NCBI RefSeq assembly: GCF_000293805.1
Contig: NZ_AMBZ01000001.1
Span: forward strand, 834,001-898,000
Source: Paenibacillus alvei DSM 29
Lineage (GTDB): Bacteria; Bacillota; Bacilli; Paenibacillales; Paenibacillaceae
Direction of reading: 5' to 3'
DNA length: 64,000 nt
Positions 36,194-46,200 of the stretch are shown piece after piece. The notes below the pieces were generated by a model. It was given only the letters and a program-made list of their open reading frames with translations. It had not been told where the DNA came from and searched no databases. Position numbers and translations under genes: made by a program. Numbering within the stretch: position 1 is the stretch's first letter; each line of letters begins with the position of its first letter.

Positions 36194-39100
36194 ATGAACT
36201 ACCTTAGAAAGACATTATACGGTCTTTTCATAGTCGCTATTATGTTGAATCTTGTTCTGCCTCCCACGCTTGTTCAAGCGTATGATGGGTTGCCGAATAC
36301 ATTCTTCAATACCGGAGATCGTAATGTCGCAAGCGTAACCGACCTTACCTATGGCAAGGATCCTAACAGTGGAAAAGATCCTAGCAGCGTGACGAAGGTC
36401 ACCTACGGGGCAATTACGGACAATATCCTTGCTTCTGTATCCATAACAGATGCGAAGGGGAATAATATTTCGTCTATTCGTCCAAATCTAAATGAATACG
36501 TGAAGATAGACTATACTTGGAAGCTTCCAGCCGGTCACCATTACGGCGCTGGCTCAACCTTCACATTTCAGCTTCCAGACAAGTTCCAGTTGTCCGCTCC
36601 GATTACAAATCAACCTTTGAATAAAGGCGGAATCGAATACGGTACCTTTGATATTACACCGAATGGACAAGTAACGTTTACATTCAATGATGAAATTGAG
36701 GATGGCCAGGAGCTAGTCGGCGATTTCTTTGTATGGAGATATTTTGACGAGAAAAAGTTTGAAGGCGGAACCCAGCAAGAAATCATCTTTGATATTCAAG
36801 GGGACTCCAGCTTCGAAATCCCTATTCATTTCAACAAAAACCCAAACAGCAAAGAAATCACGAAGCGCGGAACGGCCAATCGCACAATCAATCCTACGGA
36901 AATTGAGTGGGTTGTGGACTTCAATACGAGCGAAGGCAATATGAACAACGCTGTCTTTACCGATATGCTGCCAGACGGCTTGGAAATCGATATGAGCTCT
37001 ATTACGGTACATAAGCTTGACGTTCAATTGAATGGAACCGTTAAGGAAGCCGAGAAAGTTGCTTACCTACCAGTCCGCGAAGCCAATGGCTTCAAAATCG
37101 AGCTGGGCAATATACATAATGCCTATCGCGTGAAATACAACACCAAGATTACCAAGACAGAAGATAAGCGCTATACCAATGCTGTTCAGATCACTGGAGA
37201 CAATCATAAGCCACTAACGATTTCTTCGAATGTGGATGTAAGATTCAGCAAGCCGCTAGAGAAACAATCTACTGGCTATGCGTCATCTACGCAAACGATC
37301 AATTGGAAAATTGAATATAATTACAACGAGCGTGAAATCGAACAAGCGAATGCTTGGATTGCCGATGTTTTTGACACGTCCGTTCAAGAATTAAACGAGG
37401 ATTCATTCGTCGTAAACGAAATGTCTATTGACGATAACGGATACGCAACTGTTGTCAGAAAAGTAGGCAAAGATGAATATACAGTTGTAAAAACAACCGA
37501 CGGATTTAAGCTTCAATTCAAAGATAAAGTAATGAAAGCTTATTCCATCGAGTATTCGACGAAATCCATTAACCGAGTTTATGAGAATGGAACAATTAAA
37601 AACAAAGTCACGATTCACGACAACACCTCCAAGGAGGCGTCAAGGGACATTTACCCTGTCATCTTCTTCAAGGGGCATGAACGTATTGACTATGCCAAGA
37701 AAACAATCGATTGGTATCTCAGCTTGAATCAAGACAACAAGGTGATGGAAAATGTCACCATTGAAGATACATTCAAGACGAACGGCTTAACTATAAACCA
37801 GCAGAGCCTCGAGGATAGCTTAAAGGCTGCTGGATTTACCAAAGATAAAGATTATACGATAAATTATGTAGCAGATCCTACAAATACCCGCTATCATAGC
37901 GGATTTACGATTACATTTAAAACGAACATTACTTCGAGTCTAGTCATTCGGTATCAGACTGCATTCGATCCAGTTCTAAATAACGCTAGCTACACAAATG
38001 GCGCAACCCTGAATTGGAAAGAAAACAATAAAGATATGAAGCCTATCTATAAAGAAGATACCGTAACTCCGGATGGCTATACGAAGAACAATGGGAATAA
38101 AACAGGTAAATATGATGCCCGCTCAAAGGAAATTACGTGGACGATTGATATCAACTACAACCTTCATCACATCGGGCAAGCTGTGCTTCGCGACTTCTAT
38201 ACAGGCGAGCAGACATTTGTTGACGGCTCCTTGACTGTACGCGAATTGATCTTGTCAGGCGGCGCGAATGGAGTTCAAGAAGGCAGCACCATAAACGATT
38301 ATACAATCGAAAAGAAAACTGAAAATAATAAATCGGGCTTCGAATTAACGTTCAACAACCCAATCAACAAGGCTTACCGGATTACGTATAAGACAAGCCT
38401 TAAAAATCAATCTGTCGTCAAGACCTACAGCAACGGTGCTACGTTGGAGGATAAATCTACTTCCAAAAAAGTGTTCGACGGCAAGGCTTCCGTGACACCG
38501 AAATACGGCGATGAATATGTATCCAAAACGGGTGTCCAAGGTAAAGGGGAAAAGTCGGACATCGCGTTCTGGACCGTCAACATTAACCGCAGCCAATCGC
38601 ATATCAAGGCCGGTTCTGTTCTAACGGATACGCTGTCAAGCAGCCAAAAGCTTGTGCCAGAGTCGATTAAGCTGTACAAAACGACCGTGTCACAGAATGG
38701 AACCTTGACTAAGGCTTCCACTCCAATGGATTTGGAACAAATCGCGGAATGGAAGACCAAGGGCAACAAACTTACTCTTACCTTCAAGACAGAGCTAGAT
38801 AAAGCTTACGTATTAGAGTATCAATCCTTTATCGATGCCGATAATGGCGAGAATGTAAGCAATAAGGTATCCTTTGAAGGCCAATCCTCCGGAACGGTGA
38901 ACGGCAACGGATCATCAAGCATCAAAGTTGAATTCGCGGGAGCCGGAGGCGGAGCAAGCACCTCCAGCTGCGGTAAGTTGAAAGTCCAAAAAGTCGATAC
39001 TGCTACAGCAGCGCTGCTGGAAGGCGCGAAATTCGGGCTGTACGATAAATCGGGAACAATCCTGCTGCAAGAGGCTGAGACAGACAAGGACGGAATCGCG

Positions 39101-40999
39101 ACATTTACCGATTTGCGATTTAGACAATACAAAGTTAAAGAGATGGCCCCTCCTCCAGGCTACTTGCTGCCGCAAAAACCGGAGCAGGTCATCACTCTGA
39201 GCAAGGATGGTCAGGTCGTCACAATTAAGAACACCAAAATCGTAAGGGATTATGAGCTCACGAAGGTAGATGCTGAAAATAGATCCAAGCTCCTTGAAGG
39301 CGCTGTGTTCAAGCTTCAGCGTTTTGATGGGGTCGGATATGCAGATGTTGTTGGATATACGAACCTTCCTACGAAAAAGAACGGTAAGCTAAAGCTTACG
39401 GATCTTCCGCCAGGTCAATATAAGCTGGTGGAGGTTCAAGCTCCTGCCGGCTATAAGCAGGAAGATAAGGAAATTCCATTTACAATTGATGAAAATCAAA
39501 TCGTGCAAAAAACGGGTACCGTGACAAACAACCGAATTAAAGGCTCTGTTGAACTGACAAAGGTTGATGACAACAAACCTGCTTCTCCTCTTGCCGGAGC
39601 GGAGTTCGAGCTTCAAGATAGGAAAACGGGTAAAGTCGTACGCAACAAACTGATTACCGGCATAGACGGTAAGGTGAGCGCGGGCAATTTGGATATCGGA
39701 AGCTATCAATTTGTGGAGAAGGCAGCACCTAAGGGGTACAAGCTCAATGCGACTCCACTGAAATTTGATATTATAGATTCGACCAAGATCGAACTCACAT
39801 TCAAAAATGAAAAGTTTCCAGGTTCCTTAAAGCTCTTGAAGATTGAAACCGGTAAGACTGATAAAAGACTTAAAGGGGCTCAATTCCGCCTGCTCGATGA
39901 GAACCAACAGCCGCTACTCGATAAGGACGGAAAACCTTTCTCGATTCAGACTACTGATAAGAATGGACTTATTCTCATTCCGAATCTGAAGGCAGGCACT
40001 TACTATATCGAAGAGATTAAGGCTCCGACTGGCTATCTCATTGATAAGAAATTGACGATGTTCACCATTACGAGTGAACAAGAAACATTTGTTACTGTCG
40101 AAAATTCACGCGAACCCATTCCAGGTTCCTTGAAGCTCTTGAAGATTGAAACTGGCAAGGCTGATAAAGGACTCGAAGGCGCTCAATTCCGCCTGCTCGA
40201 TGAGAACCAACAGCCGCTACTCGATAAGGACGGAAAGCCTTTCTCGATTCAGACTACTGATAAGAATGGACTTATTCTCATTCCGAATCTGAAGGCAGGC
40301 ACTTACTATATCGAAGAGATTAAGGCTCCTAATGGCTATCTTATTGATAAGAAGTTGACGATGTTCACCATTGCGAGTGAACAAGAAGCACTTGTTACTA
40401 TCGAGAATGCTCTAAAGCCAATCGAGCCGATCGATCAAGAACAACCAATTGATCCAAAGCCTCATGTCGATGAGGAGAAGCCGAAGGAACCGACAAGTAA
40501 TGAAAATGAGAAACCTATAAAACCTGAGGAACCAAGTAAGCCAGAGAAGCCTGAAGATAACAGTATCCCAGGCCATATCATTGACGGCTCCGATAAAGAA
40601 CCTGGCCAAGAAACGGGCAAGGAAACAGGCGACAAGCCTAATAAGGAAACGGACACAGGCAATCAACCTGATGATAAACCCGGCAATAATGAGGATTCCG
40701 GCAAAAAACCAGGAAACAATTCGGATAACGATTCGGGCAGTACCAAAGGTGATAATCCAAGCAGCAACAACGGCTCAAAAGACAAGTCAAAAGATAAAGA
40801 AACATCTGACAAAGTAAAAGATAAGAGCGTCAGCGATCAAATCAACACTCGCGAACCAAACCGGAAACAGGATAAACCCGGCAAGGTTCTCCCGAAAACA
40901 GGTGAAGACAGCCCGCTGCCAATGCAGCTTGCTGGTCTGGCGCTTGTGATGCTAGGCTCTGTATTATTCGCCATTCGTAAGAAATGGATGAAATCATAA
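36194..40999 (+). CDS. LPKTG-anchored collagen-binding-type adhesin with SpaA repeats
   Basis: 1601 residues, intact. Signal peptide to about residue 29 (PPTLVQA). Residues about 40-920 hold an array of collagen-binding/Ig-like adhesin domains. Each is recognisable from a recurring strand: INPTEIEWVVDFN, TQTINWKIEYN, KKTIDWYLSLN, SKEITWTIDIN and IAFWTVNIN. From about 925 to 1410 there are five SpaA/Cna-B prealbumin-like repeats (KLKVQKVDTATAALLEGAKF, then four more starting at ELTKVD or SLKLLKIE). A Pro/Lys/Asp-rich wall spacer (about 1415-1560) follows, then LPKTG at 1566, a hydrophobic segment and RKKWMKS. It would be linked to peptidoglycan by a sortase and bind host or environmental ligands. 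AATAGGAGATTCTAAGC is its ribosome site. Confidence 0.93.
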   Translation: MNYLRKTLYGLFIVAIMLNLVLPPTLVQAYDGLPNTFFNTGDRNVASVTDLTYGKDPNSGKDPSSVTKVTYGAITDNILASVSITDAKGNNISSIRPNLNEYVKIDYTWKLPAGHHYGAGSTFTFQLPDKFQLSAPITNQPLNKGGIEYGTFDITPNGQVTFTFNDEIEDGQELVGDFFVWRYFDEKKFEGGTQQEIIFDIQGDSSFEIPIHFNKNPNSKEITKRGTANRTINPTEIEWVVDFNTSEGNMNNAVFTDMLPDGLEIDMSSITVHKLDVQLNGTVKEAEKVAYLPVREANGFKIELGNIHNAYRVKYNTKITKTEDKRYTNAVQITGDNHKPLTISSNVDVRFSKPLEKQSTGYASSTQTINWKIEYNYNEREIEQANAWIADVFDTSVQELNEDSFVVNEMSIDDNGYATVVRKVGKDEYTVVKTTDGFKLQFKDKVMKAYSIEYSTKSINRVYENGTIKNKVTIHDNTSKEASRDIYPVIFFKGHERIDYAKKTIDWYLSLNQDNKVMENVTIEDTFKTNGLTINQQSLEDSLKAAGFTKDKDYTINYVADPTNTRYHSGFTITFKTNITSSLVIRYQTAFDPVLNNASYTNGATLNWKENNKDMKPIYKEDTVTPDGYTKNNGNKTGKYDARSKEITWTIDINYNLHHIGQAVLRDFYTGEQTFVDGSLTVRELILSGGANGVQEGSTINDYTIEKKTENNKSGFELTFNNPINKAYRITYKTSLKNQSVVKTYSNGATLEDKSTSKKVFDGKASVTPKYGDEYVSKTGVQGKGEKSDIAFWTVNINRSQSHIKAGSVLTDTLSSSQKLVPESIKLYKTTVSQNGTLTKASTPMDLEQIAEWKTKGNKLTLTFKTELDKAYVLEYQSFIDADNGENVSNKVSFEGQSSGTVNGNGSSSIKVEFAGAGGGASTSSCGKLKVQKVDTATAALLEGAKFGLYDKSGTILLQEAETDKDGIATFTDLRFRQYKVKEMAPPPGYLLPQKPEQVITLSKDGQVVTIKNTKIVRDYELTKVDAENRSKLLEGAVFKLQRFDGVGYADVVGYTNLPTKKNGKLKLTDLPPGQYKLVEVQAPAGYKQEDKEIPFTIDENQIVQKTGTVTNNRIKGSVELTKVDDNKPASPLAGAEFELQDRKTGKVVRNKLITGIDGKVSAGNLDIGSYQFVEKAAPKGYKLNATPLKFDIIDSTKIELTFKNEKFPGSLKLLKIETGKTDKRLKGAQFRLLDENQQPLLDKDGKPFSIQTTDKNGLILIPNLKAGTYYIEEIKAPTGYLIDKKLTMFTITSEQETFVTVENSREPIPGSLKLLKIETGKADKGLEGAQFRLLDENQQPLLDKDGKPFSIQTTDKNGLILIPNLKAGTYYIEEIKAPNGYLIDKKLTMFTIASEQEALVTIENALKPIEPIDQEQPIDPKPHVDEEKPKEPTSNENEKPIKPEEPSKPEKPEDNSIPGHIIDGSDKEPGQETGKETGDKPNKETDTGNQPDDKPGNNEDSGKKPGNNSDNDSGSTKGDNPSSNNGSKDKSKDKETSDKVKDKSVSDQINTREPNRKQDKPGKVLPKTGEDSPLPMQLAGLALVMLGSVLFAIRKKWMKS
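39818..40423 (+). repeat. Two near-identical 303-bp tandem repeats in the adhesin
   Basis: Units 39818-40120 and 40121-40423 encode SpaA repeats 4 and 5 (residues 1209-1309 and 1310-1410). They begin PGSLKLLKIETGK and share long identical DNA runs, including the run around gaaccaacagccgctactc. In-frame period 101 codons. Copy-number change by recombination is likely. Confidence 0.9.
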
Positions 41000-41016
41000 T
41001 AGCAAGTAATGAGACA

Positions 41017-41050
41017 AGAGGCCTGCTGAGTTTATCAGCAGGCCTCTTTA
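41017..41050 (+). terminator. Terminator of the adhesin gene
   Basis: Perfect 13-bp arms agaggcctgctga (41017-41029) and tcagcaggcctct (41035-41047) with a 5-nt loop, then TTAT. Confidence 0.92.
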
Positions 41051-41163
41051 TTTCCTCGACTAACATGGCCCTAACACACCTTAACAACCACTTTCTATTA
41101 TTTCATAACTTCTTAACTGAATACGGCGCGGAGATGAATGATCTCATTCTACACAGAGAGGAG

Positions 41164-41238
41164 TTGATATTTACTCCATTTTCGAGTAAAGTAATAACTG
41201 TGCATACTGTGTATTCAATAAATACACAGTATGCACAG
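41164..41238 (+). promoter_or_regulatory. Promoter and palindromic operator of the GntR/ABC operon
   Basis: TTGATA (41164-41169) and TAAAGT (41187-41192) with a 17-nt spacer form a sigma-A-like promoter. Directly downstream lies a perfect 18-bp inverted repeat, ctgtgcatactgtgtatt and its complement (41198-41215 and 41221-41238). It covers the likely transcription start and sits 22 nt before the GntR gene. It is the probable autoregulatory operator. Confidence 0.8.
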
Positions 41239-41260
41239 TTTCGAGCAAAGAGGGTATTTC

Positions 41261-41644
41261 ATGAACATTATTATTAAGAACGTATCCGATGTTCCCTTAT
41301 ATCAACAGATCAAGGATCAAATTAAGGATGCGATCCTGCGCGGCGACCTGAAAGAAGGCGAACTGCTTCCCTCCATTCGCTCGCTTGCAAACGACTTGCA
41401 TGTCAGCGTGCTGACGACAAAACGAGTATACGCCGAATTGGAGGGAGAAGGGTTTATCATGACGAGAGCCGGTAAGGGCTCGTATGTGGCGCCAGAGAGC
41501 CAAGAGCTGCTGGCAGAATCCAAACGGCATCTTGTGGAATCAAAGCTGGCTGAAGCATGGGAACTGGCCCGAACACTAGGCATTCCTAAGGAAGAACTAA
41601 ACGCAATGATGGAACTGCTATTTGTAGAGGAGGAAGAGCAATGA
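41261..41644 (+). CDS. GntR-family (YtrA-type) transcriptional regulator
   Basis: 127 residues. The winged HTH fills residues 8-75 (VPLYQQIKDQIKDAILRG, LPSIRSLANDLHVSVLTTKR, LEGEGFIMTRAGKGSYV). The short C-terminal helical tail, without a large ligand domain, is typical of the YtrA subfamily, which controls ABC transporters of the BcrA/YtrB kind induced by cell-wall antibiotics. ATG 41261 follows AGAGGGTATTTC; the longer frame from 41231 would start inside the operator. Its stop overlaps the ABC ATPase start (ATGA), so the three genes form one operon. Confidence 0.9.
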   Translation: MNIIIKNVSDVPLYQQIKDQIKDAILRGDLKEGELLPSIRSLANDLHVSVLTTKRVYAELEGEGFIMTRAGKGSYVAPESQELLAESKRHLVESKLAEAWELARTLGIPKEELNAMMELLFVEEEEQ

Positions 41645-42504
41645 GCCATTTGGAAGTTAAGAATCTAAATGTCCAATTTGAACACTTTCGTCTAAATAAT
41701 ATTAGCTTTGCCCTGCAAGAAGGCTGTATTACCGGCTTCATTGGCACAAATGGTTCTGGCAAAACGACAACCATTAAAGCAATTTTAGGACTCATTCAAA
41801 AGGACGGCGGCAACGTATCGTTTTTAGGCAAAGAAATGGACAAGCACGAGCGCGAGCTGAAAAATCGCATCGGCATCGTATTTGATGAAGGCTATTTTTA
41901 TGATGAAATGACGCTGTCGGAAATGAAGAGCATCCTAGCTCCAGCCTACACCAACTGGGATGAGTCCGTGTTCCAACGTTATATCCAGCGCTTTAACCTG
42001 AAGCTTAATCAGAAAATATCTACCTTATCCAAAGGTATGCGCATGAAATACGCCATAGCGCTCGCGATGTCGCATCATGCAGATCTGCTCATTATGGATG
42101 AGCCTACAAGCGGCCTCGATCCACTCGTCCGAAGCGAACTGATGGAGCTTCTATTGGAATTCATGAACGAGGAAGGAAAGAGTGTATTTTTTTCCACACA
42201 TATTACGTCTGACTTGGAGAAAATCGCTGACACACTCCTGATGATTGATCAAGGGGACATCCTATTTCACGCGGGCAAGGATGAGCTCCTGGATTCGCAT
42301 GCACTTGTGAAGGGAGACAAAAAGCTGCTCAATGAACAGACGGAACCGCTCTTCTTATCCCTGCAAGTAACTGCATATGGATTTGAAGGGATAACCCGCA
42401 ACATTCAAGAGGTTCGACAGCTCATGGGCAATGTGCATATGGAGAAGCCGTCCATCGAGGCAATTATGCTGGCTTATATAGGAGGACATCGACATGCTCA
42501 TTAA
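41641..42504 (+). CDS. ABC transporter ATP-binding protein
   Basis: 287 residues. Walker A GTNGSGKTTTIKAIL, the signature LSKGMRMKYAIALAM, Walker B LLIMDEPTSGLDPL and switch His in FFSTHITSDLEK are all intact. It resembles BcrA/YtrB ATPases that energise export or sensing of peptides and antibiotics. The gene overlaps GntR by 4 nt and the permease by 11 nt. A T7 tract at about 42186-42192 (coding VFFSTH) is read in frame, so runs of seven are not universally shortened in this sequence. Confidence 0.93.
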   Translation: MSHLEVKNLNVQFEHFRLNNISFALQEGCITGFIGTNGSGKTTTIKAILGLIQKDGGNVSFLGKEMDKHERELKNRIGIVFDEGYFYDEMTLSEMKSILAPAYTNWDESVFQRYIQRFNLKLNQKISTLSKGMRMKYAIALAMSHHADLLIMDEPTSGLDPLVRSELMELLLEFMNEEGKSVFFSTHITSDLEKIADTLLMIDQGDILFHAGKDELLDSHALVKGDKKLLNEQTEPLFLSLQVTAYGFEGITRNIQEVRQLMGNVHMEKPSIEAIMLAYIGGHRHAH

Positions 42505-43141
42505 TCTTGTCAAAAAGGATCTCATTCTTGCGAAGAAGTATTTGCTGTTCATGCTGCTGTTCGCCGCTATCGGGCCGCTCTTCCTATCCTATCGGATGCA
42601 GCTGCATGACAGTGGAAGCATCAGCTTTCTAGTCACTGTACTCTTTATGGAATTTATCTTATTCAATTCGGTATCAGTTTCAGAGGAGAAATATAAAGGA
42701 GCTTCGCTTCTGTGCGCCACTCCTTATACGCGCAACGCTTTAGTGCAAGCAAAGTATCTGCTTATCTGCACCATATTTGTGATTGCTTTCGTTATTTATA
42801 CGATTGCGTCTCTTGTCGTACCGCAGGTCTTGAGCCGTTTGAGCCTGTCGGGCATAGGAACCGCCTTGTTATTCATCAGCTTGTACTTCGGCGTGTTTAT
42901 TCCGATGCAATATAAGTACGGTTATGAGAGAACGAAGTTCGTGTCCATGATGGTGGTCTTTGTAACGCCATTTATCGTTCCCGTAGTGATGAAATGGTAC
43001 CAATCCCGACCTGCTTCGCTTTCATTCACACTTCCTTTGCCGCAGGAAATTCAACAATGGATTCCATGCATCCTTGCATTTGTGATCGGTATTGTGTCGA
43101 TGAAAATATCCATGCGTATTTATGCAGGGAAAAACTTATAA
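42494..43141 (+). CDS. ABC-2 type transporter permease
   Basis: 215 residues with about six transmembrane segments (YLLFMLLFAAIGPLFL; ISFLVTVLFMEFILFN; LICTIFVIAFVIYTIASLV; GTALLFISLYFGVFIP; FVSMMVVFVTPFIVPVV; IPCILAFVIGIVSM). The cytoplasmic loop SVSEEKYKGASLLCATPYTR is the typical ABC2_membrane_2 element. With the ATPase it would form a homodimeric exporter, and the YtrA-type regulator suggests induction by envelope stress or a peptide antibiotic (inference). It is the last gene before a terminator. Confidence 0.88.
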   Translation: MLINLVKKDLILAKKYLLFMLLFAAIGPLFLSYRMQLHDSGSISFLVTVLFMEFILFNSVSVSEEKYKGASLLCATPYTRNALVQAKYLLICTIFVIAFVIYTIASLVVPQVLSRLSLSGIGTALLFISLYFGVFIPMQYKYGYERTKFVSMMVVFVTPFIVPVVMKWYQSRPASLSFTLPLPQEIQQWIPCILAFVIGIVSMKISMRIYAGKNL

Positions 43142-43179
43142 ATAGCACCTGTACATTTCATAGAACGTCCAATTAAGAA

Positions 43180-43221
43180 GGGCTGCCTACAGATCAATGA
43201 AGATGACCCTCTGGCAGCCCA
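43180..43221. terminator. Terminator after the ABC operon
   Basis: Arms gggctgcc (43180-43187) and ggcagccc (43213-43220) with a 25-nt loop that can itself pair partly. Convergent boundary with the hybrid kinase gene. Confidence 0.7.
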
Positions 43222-43256
43222 GTTATCAACTACTAGTCACTTGTATCTGCAAGAGA

Positions 43257-46200
43257 TTACTTCACAATAACAAAGGATACACTTGTCCCTTCATTCACCT
43301 TGCTTCGAATTAGGAGACCTGTACCATACAGCTGCTTCAATCGCCGATCCGTGTTGAGCAGCCCAATCCCCCGCTTCTCAATGCCGTGGAATTCAAGCAG
43401 GCTGTCTACCCGCTGAGCATCCATGCCTACACCGTCATCACGTATTTCCACCTGGACACACTGGCCATCCTGTACGATCCGAATCCATACCGTTCCTCCA
43501 CGAGCTCGGCTGAGCACTCCGTGTCGAATCGCATTCTCGACTAAAGGCTGAATGGTCAGTGGCGGAATCATAGCCTGAATGCTATAATTCAGTTCCCATA
43601 CGACTTGGATTCTATCTTCGAAACGAGCGTGCTCAATGAATAAGTAGGAACGAACGAGATCAAGCTCATGTTCGATTGGGACAAGCTTGGACGAGTTTAA
43701 AAAATCAAAGCTGATTCGCAAATAAGAGCTGAATGCCTCGATGAGATCATTCATCTTGTTCGTATCAAAATCGCTGAGCGCCGTAATCGTGTTCAATGTA
43801 TTGAACAGGAAGTGCGGTTGAATCTGTGCCTGCAAGTAAGCCGCCTCCATACGAAGGCGTTCATTTACCGCCCGCTTCAGTTCTGTCAGCGCGTGCACAC
43901 GCGATCGTAATTCCATCGCATCAACCGGCTTCGTCACATAGTCATTCGCACCGGCCATAAATCCCGAGTGTATGTCCTCAGCATTGCTTCTAGCCGTTAA
44001 AATCAAAATTGGTAGCTCCAAAATGGAGAATCGCTCGCGAATAAGCCGCGTCAGCTCATACCCTGACATATGCGGCATCATGACGTCGGAGATGATCAAA
44101 TCCCACTGGGCTGTATCCAACTTGCTTAAGGCCTCCTTGCCGCTCGCCGCCCTCACAACCTCATATTGATCGGCGGACAAGATGTCCCCGAGTATTTTTA
44201 AATTCACGCGATCATCATCGACAATCAATATCATTGGTTTATACAGAGTGGAGGCCGTCTGCTGTTGCACCACATGAAGCTCGTCAGAGATCATGTTCAT
44301 ATCTCTTACAGCCTGAGTAGACACAATAGCCTCGACCGGGTTCTCCTCCTGCACAAGCGGAATTGTGCCCGGTTCGGCCAATTGCAGGGTGAAGGAAAAT
44401 ACGGATCCCTTCCCAAGTTCCGATTCCACCTCCAATACTCCGCCATGCAGATGCACCATTTGCTCACAAATGCGAAGTCCAAGTCCGATTCCCCCGGCAC
44501 TTGCAGTTGTATCTGCAGTTCCTTGTTCATAAGCATGGAATGCCCGCTCCTGCAATTCCTTAGTCATGCCAATGCCTGTGTCAGCAACAGAGATATAGGC
44601 CAGTCTCTCCCGAACCTCTGCGGAAATCGTTATTGAACCTTCATCCGTGAACTTGATTGCATTATGCACAAGATTGGACAACACTTGAACTAATCGCTTC
44701 TCGTCCGCTATAACAGGCGGAAATGTCTCTGGTATCGCCATAACCAGTTGGATCGGCTTGCCCTCCATCATGAAGCGGAGCATGTCCAGCACGCCAGACA
44801 CCGCCGATTGCACACGAAGCGGAGCACACTGCAAAATGACTTTGCCTTCCCGCAGCTGCGCCAAGTCAAGTAAATCATTGATTGTATGCGACATGCGTCG
44901 GCTGATCGTAATAAGCAGCTCCATATCTTCCCTGCTCTTCTCATCCATCCGCTGCTTTTCGCGTGCGACGACGGACTGCGCAATGTTAATGACGCCGTGC
45001 AGCGGCGTACGCAATTCATGCGACGTGTTTGCCAAAAATAGATCCTTCTTCTCATCAGCCTCCCTCAGTTGCTCGTATAATCTTGCATTCTCTTCAGCAT
45101 TGCGAAAATATCTTTTGAACCAATACGCCGAAAATCCAACGATCGATGCGATGATGTTGATCGGATAGTAAATCATATTTTTCGTTCCATTATAAATAAA
45201 AATGCTCCAGGTAATCCCTGACATGACACTGACAGCCGCAAGCAGTAAAATATAGGCTTCCCTACGATTTTGATAGACCATCTGCACAATCAGGGATGAT
45301 AACCAAATAATTGGGAAGAGATAAAGCACGCTGAAAATCTTATAGGCCGTCGTGAAGAAAATATACGGTGCAGGGGCAACAAGCACAAAAATTGTAAACA
45401 AGACTAAGAAGCCCATATATCCGTAGAACAGCTTTCCGCGCCGTGTAAATTCGGAAAAGTTCCTTCCCATAATCATCATAAAGCAGGCATGCCACAAATA
45501 AGCAAGAATCTTGATTCGAAGCGCCCAGGTATAATTGATTGGAAGCCATAGCAGCAGGATAGAGTCATTGTCAGCTATGACCAATATGCCTGTCATTGTC
45601 ATTAATAACCCGAATATAATAAACGTCTTCTCTCTCGGATTAAAGCAAAACAAAATGACGGCATATAGGCCGTGCAGCATCAAAATAATAAAGGTAACTA
45701 ATTGAAACCCGATGGAATACCAGCGTTGAAATTCAACCGCCGCCTGCGTTCCGAATCGTATAGAACGGGCGATGCCCCCTTTAAAGGGATTATCAAAGTT
45801 GGATACCTGAAGAAGAACCTCGATAGCGCCTTGTCCCTCTGCCTTAATCTCGTGGGAAACGGTAAAGGATGCCCGCTCGGGTCGATACAACTCTTTATTG
45901 GTGGATACTACCCCCAATTCCGCTTCGATCTGCCCATTGGTCAGAAAGACGGTGGCGGCTTGAATTTCTCTGATCCAAAAAGTGTAGGGCTGATTTACCG
46001 GCTGATCGACCAATACGCGAAGCCGGTACGTCCCATAACCATATGAATTGCTTTTATGCTGCCGCCACCCCTCTCTCCAATCCCCTGGAACCTGCACATA
46101 GCTGGATTGGCCTTGGAATTGACGAATCTCATCTTCATTAGATATCAATGCATCCGGATAAAACTCCCACTGCCCATCCAAATATACAGTATGCTTGTTG

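Noticed and set aside
40440..40860. Low-complexity repeats near the adhesin 3' end as a possible CRISPR or satellite
   Set aside because: The repeats are in-frame Pro/Lys/Asp-rich codons of the wall-spanning region; there are no regular spacers.
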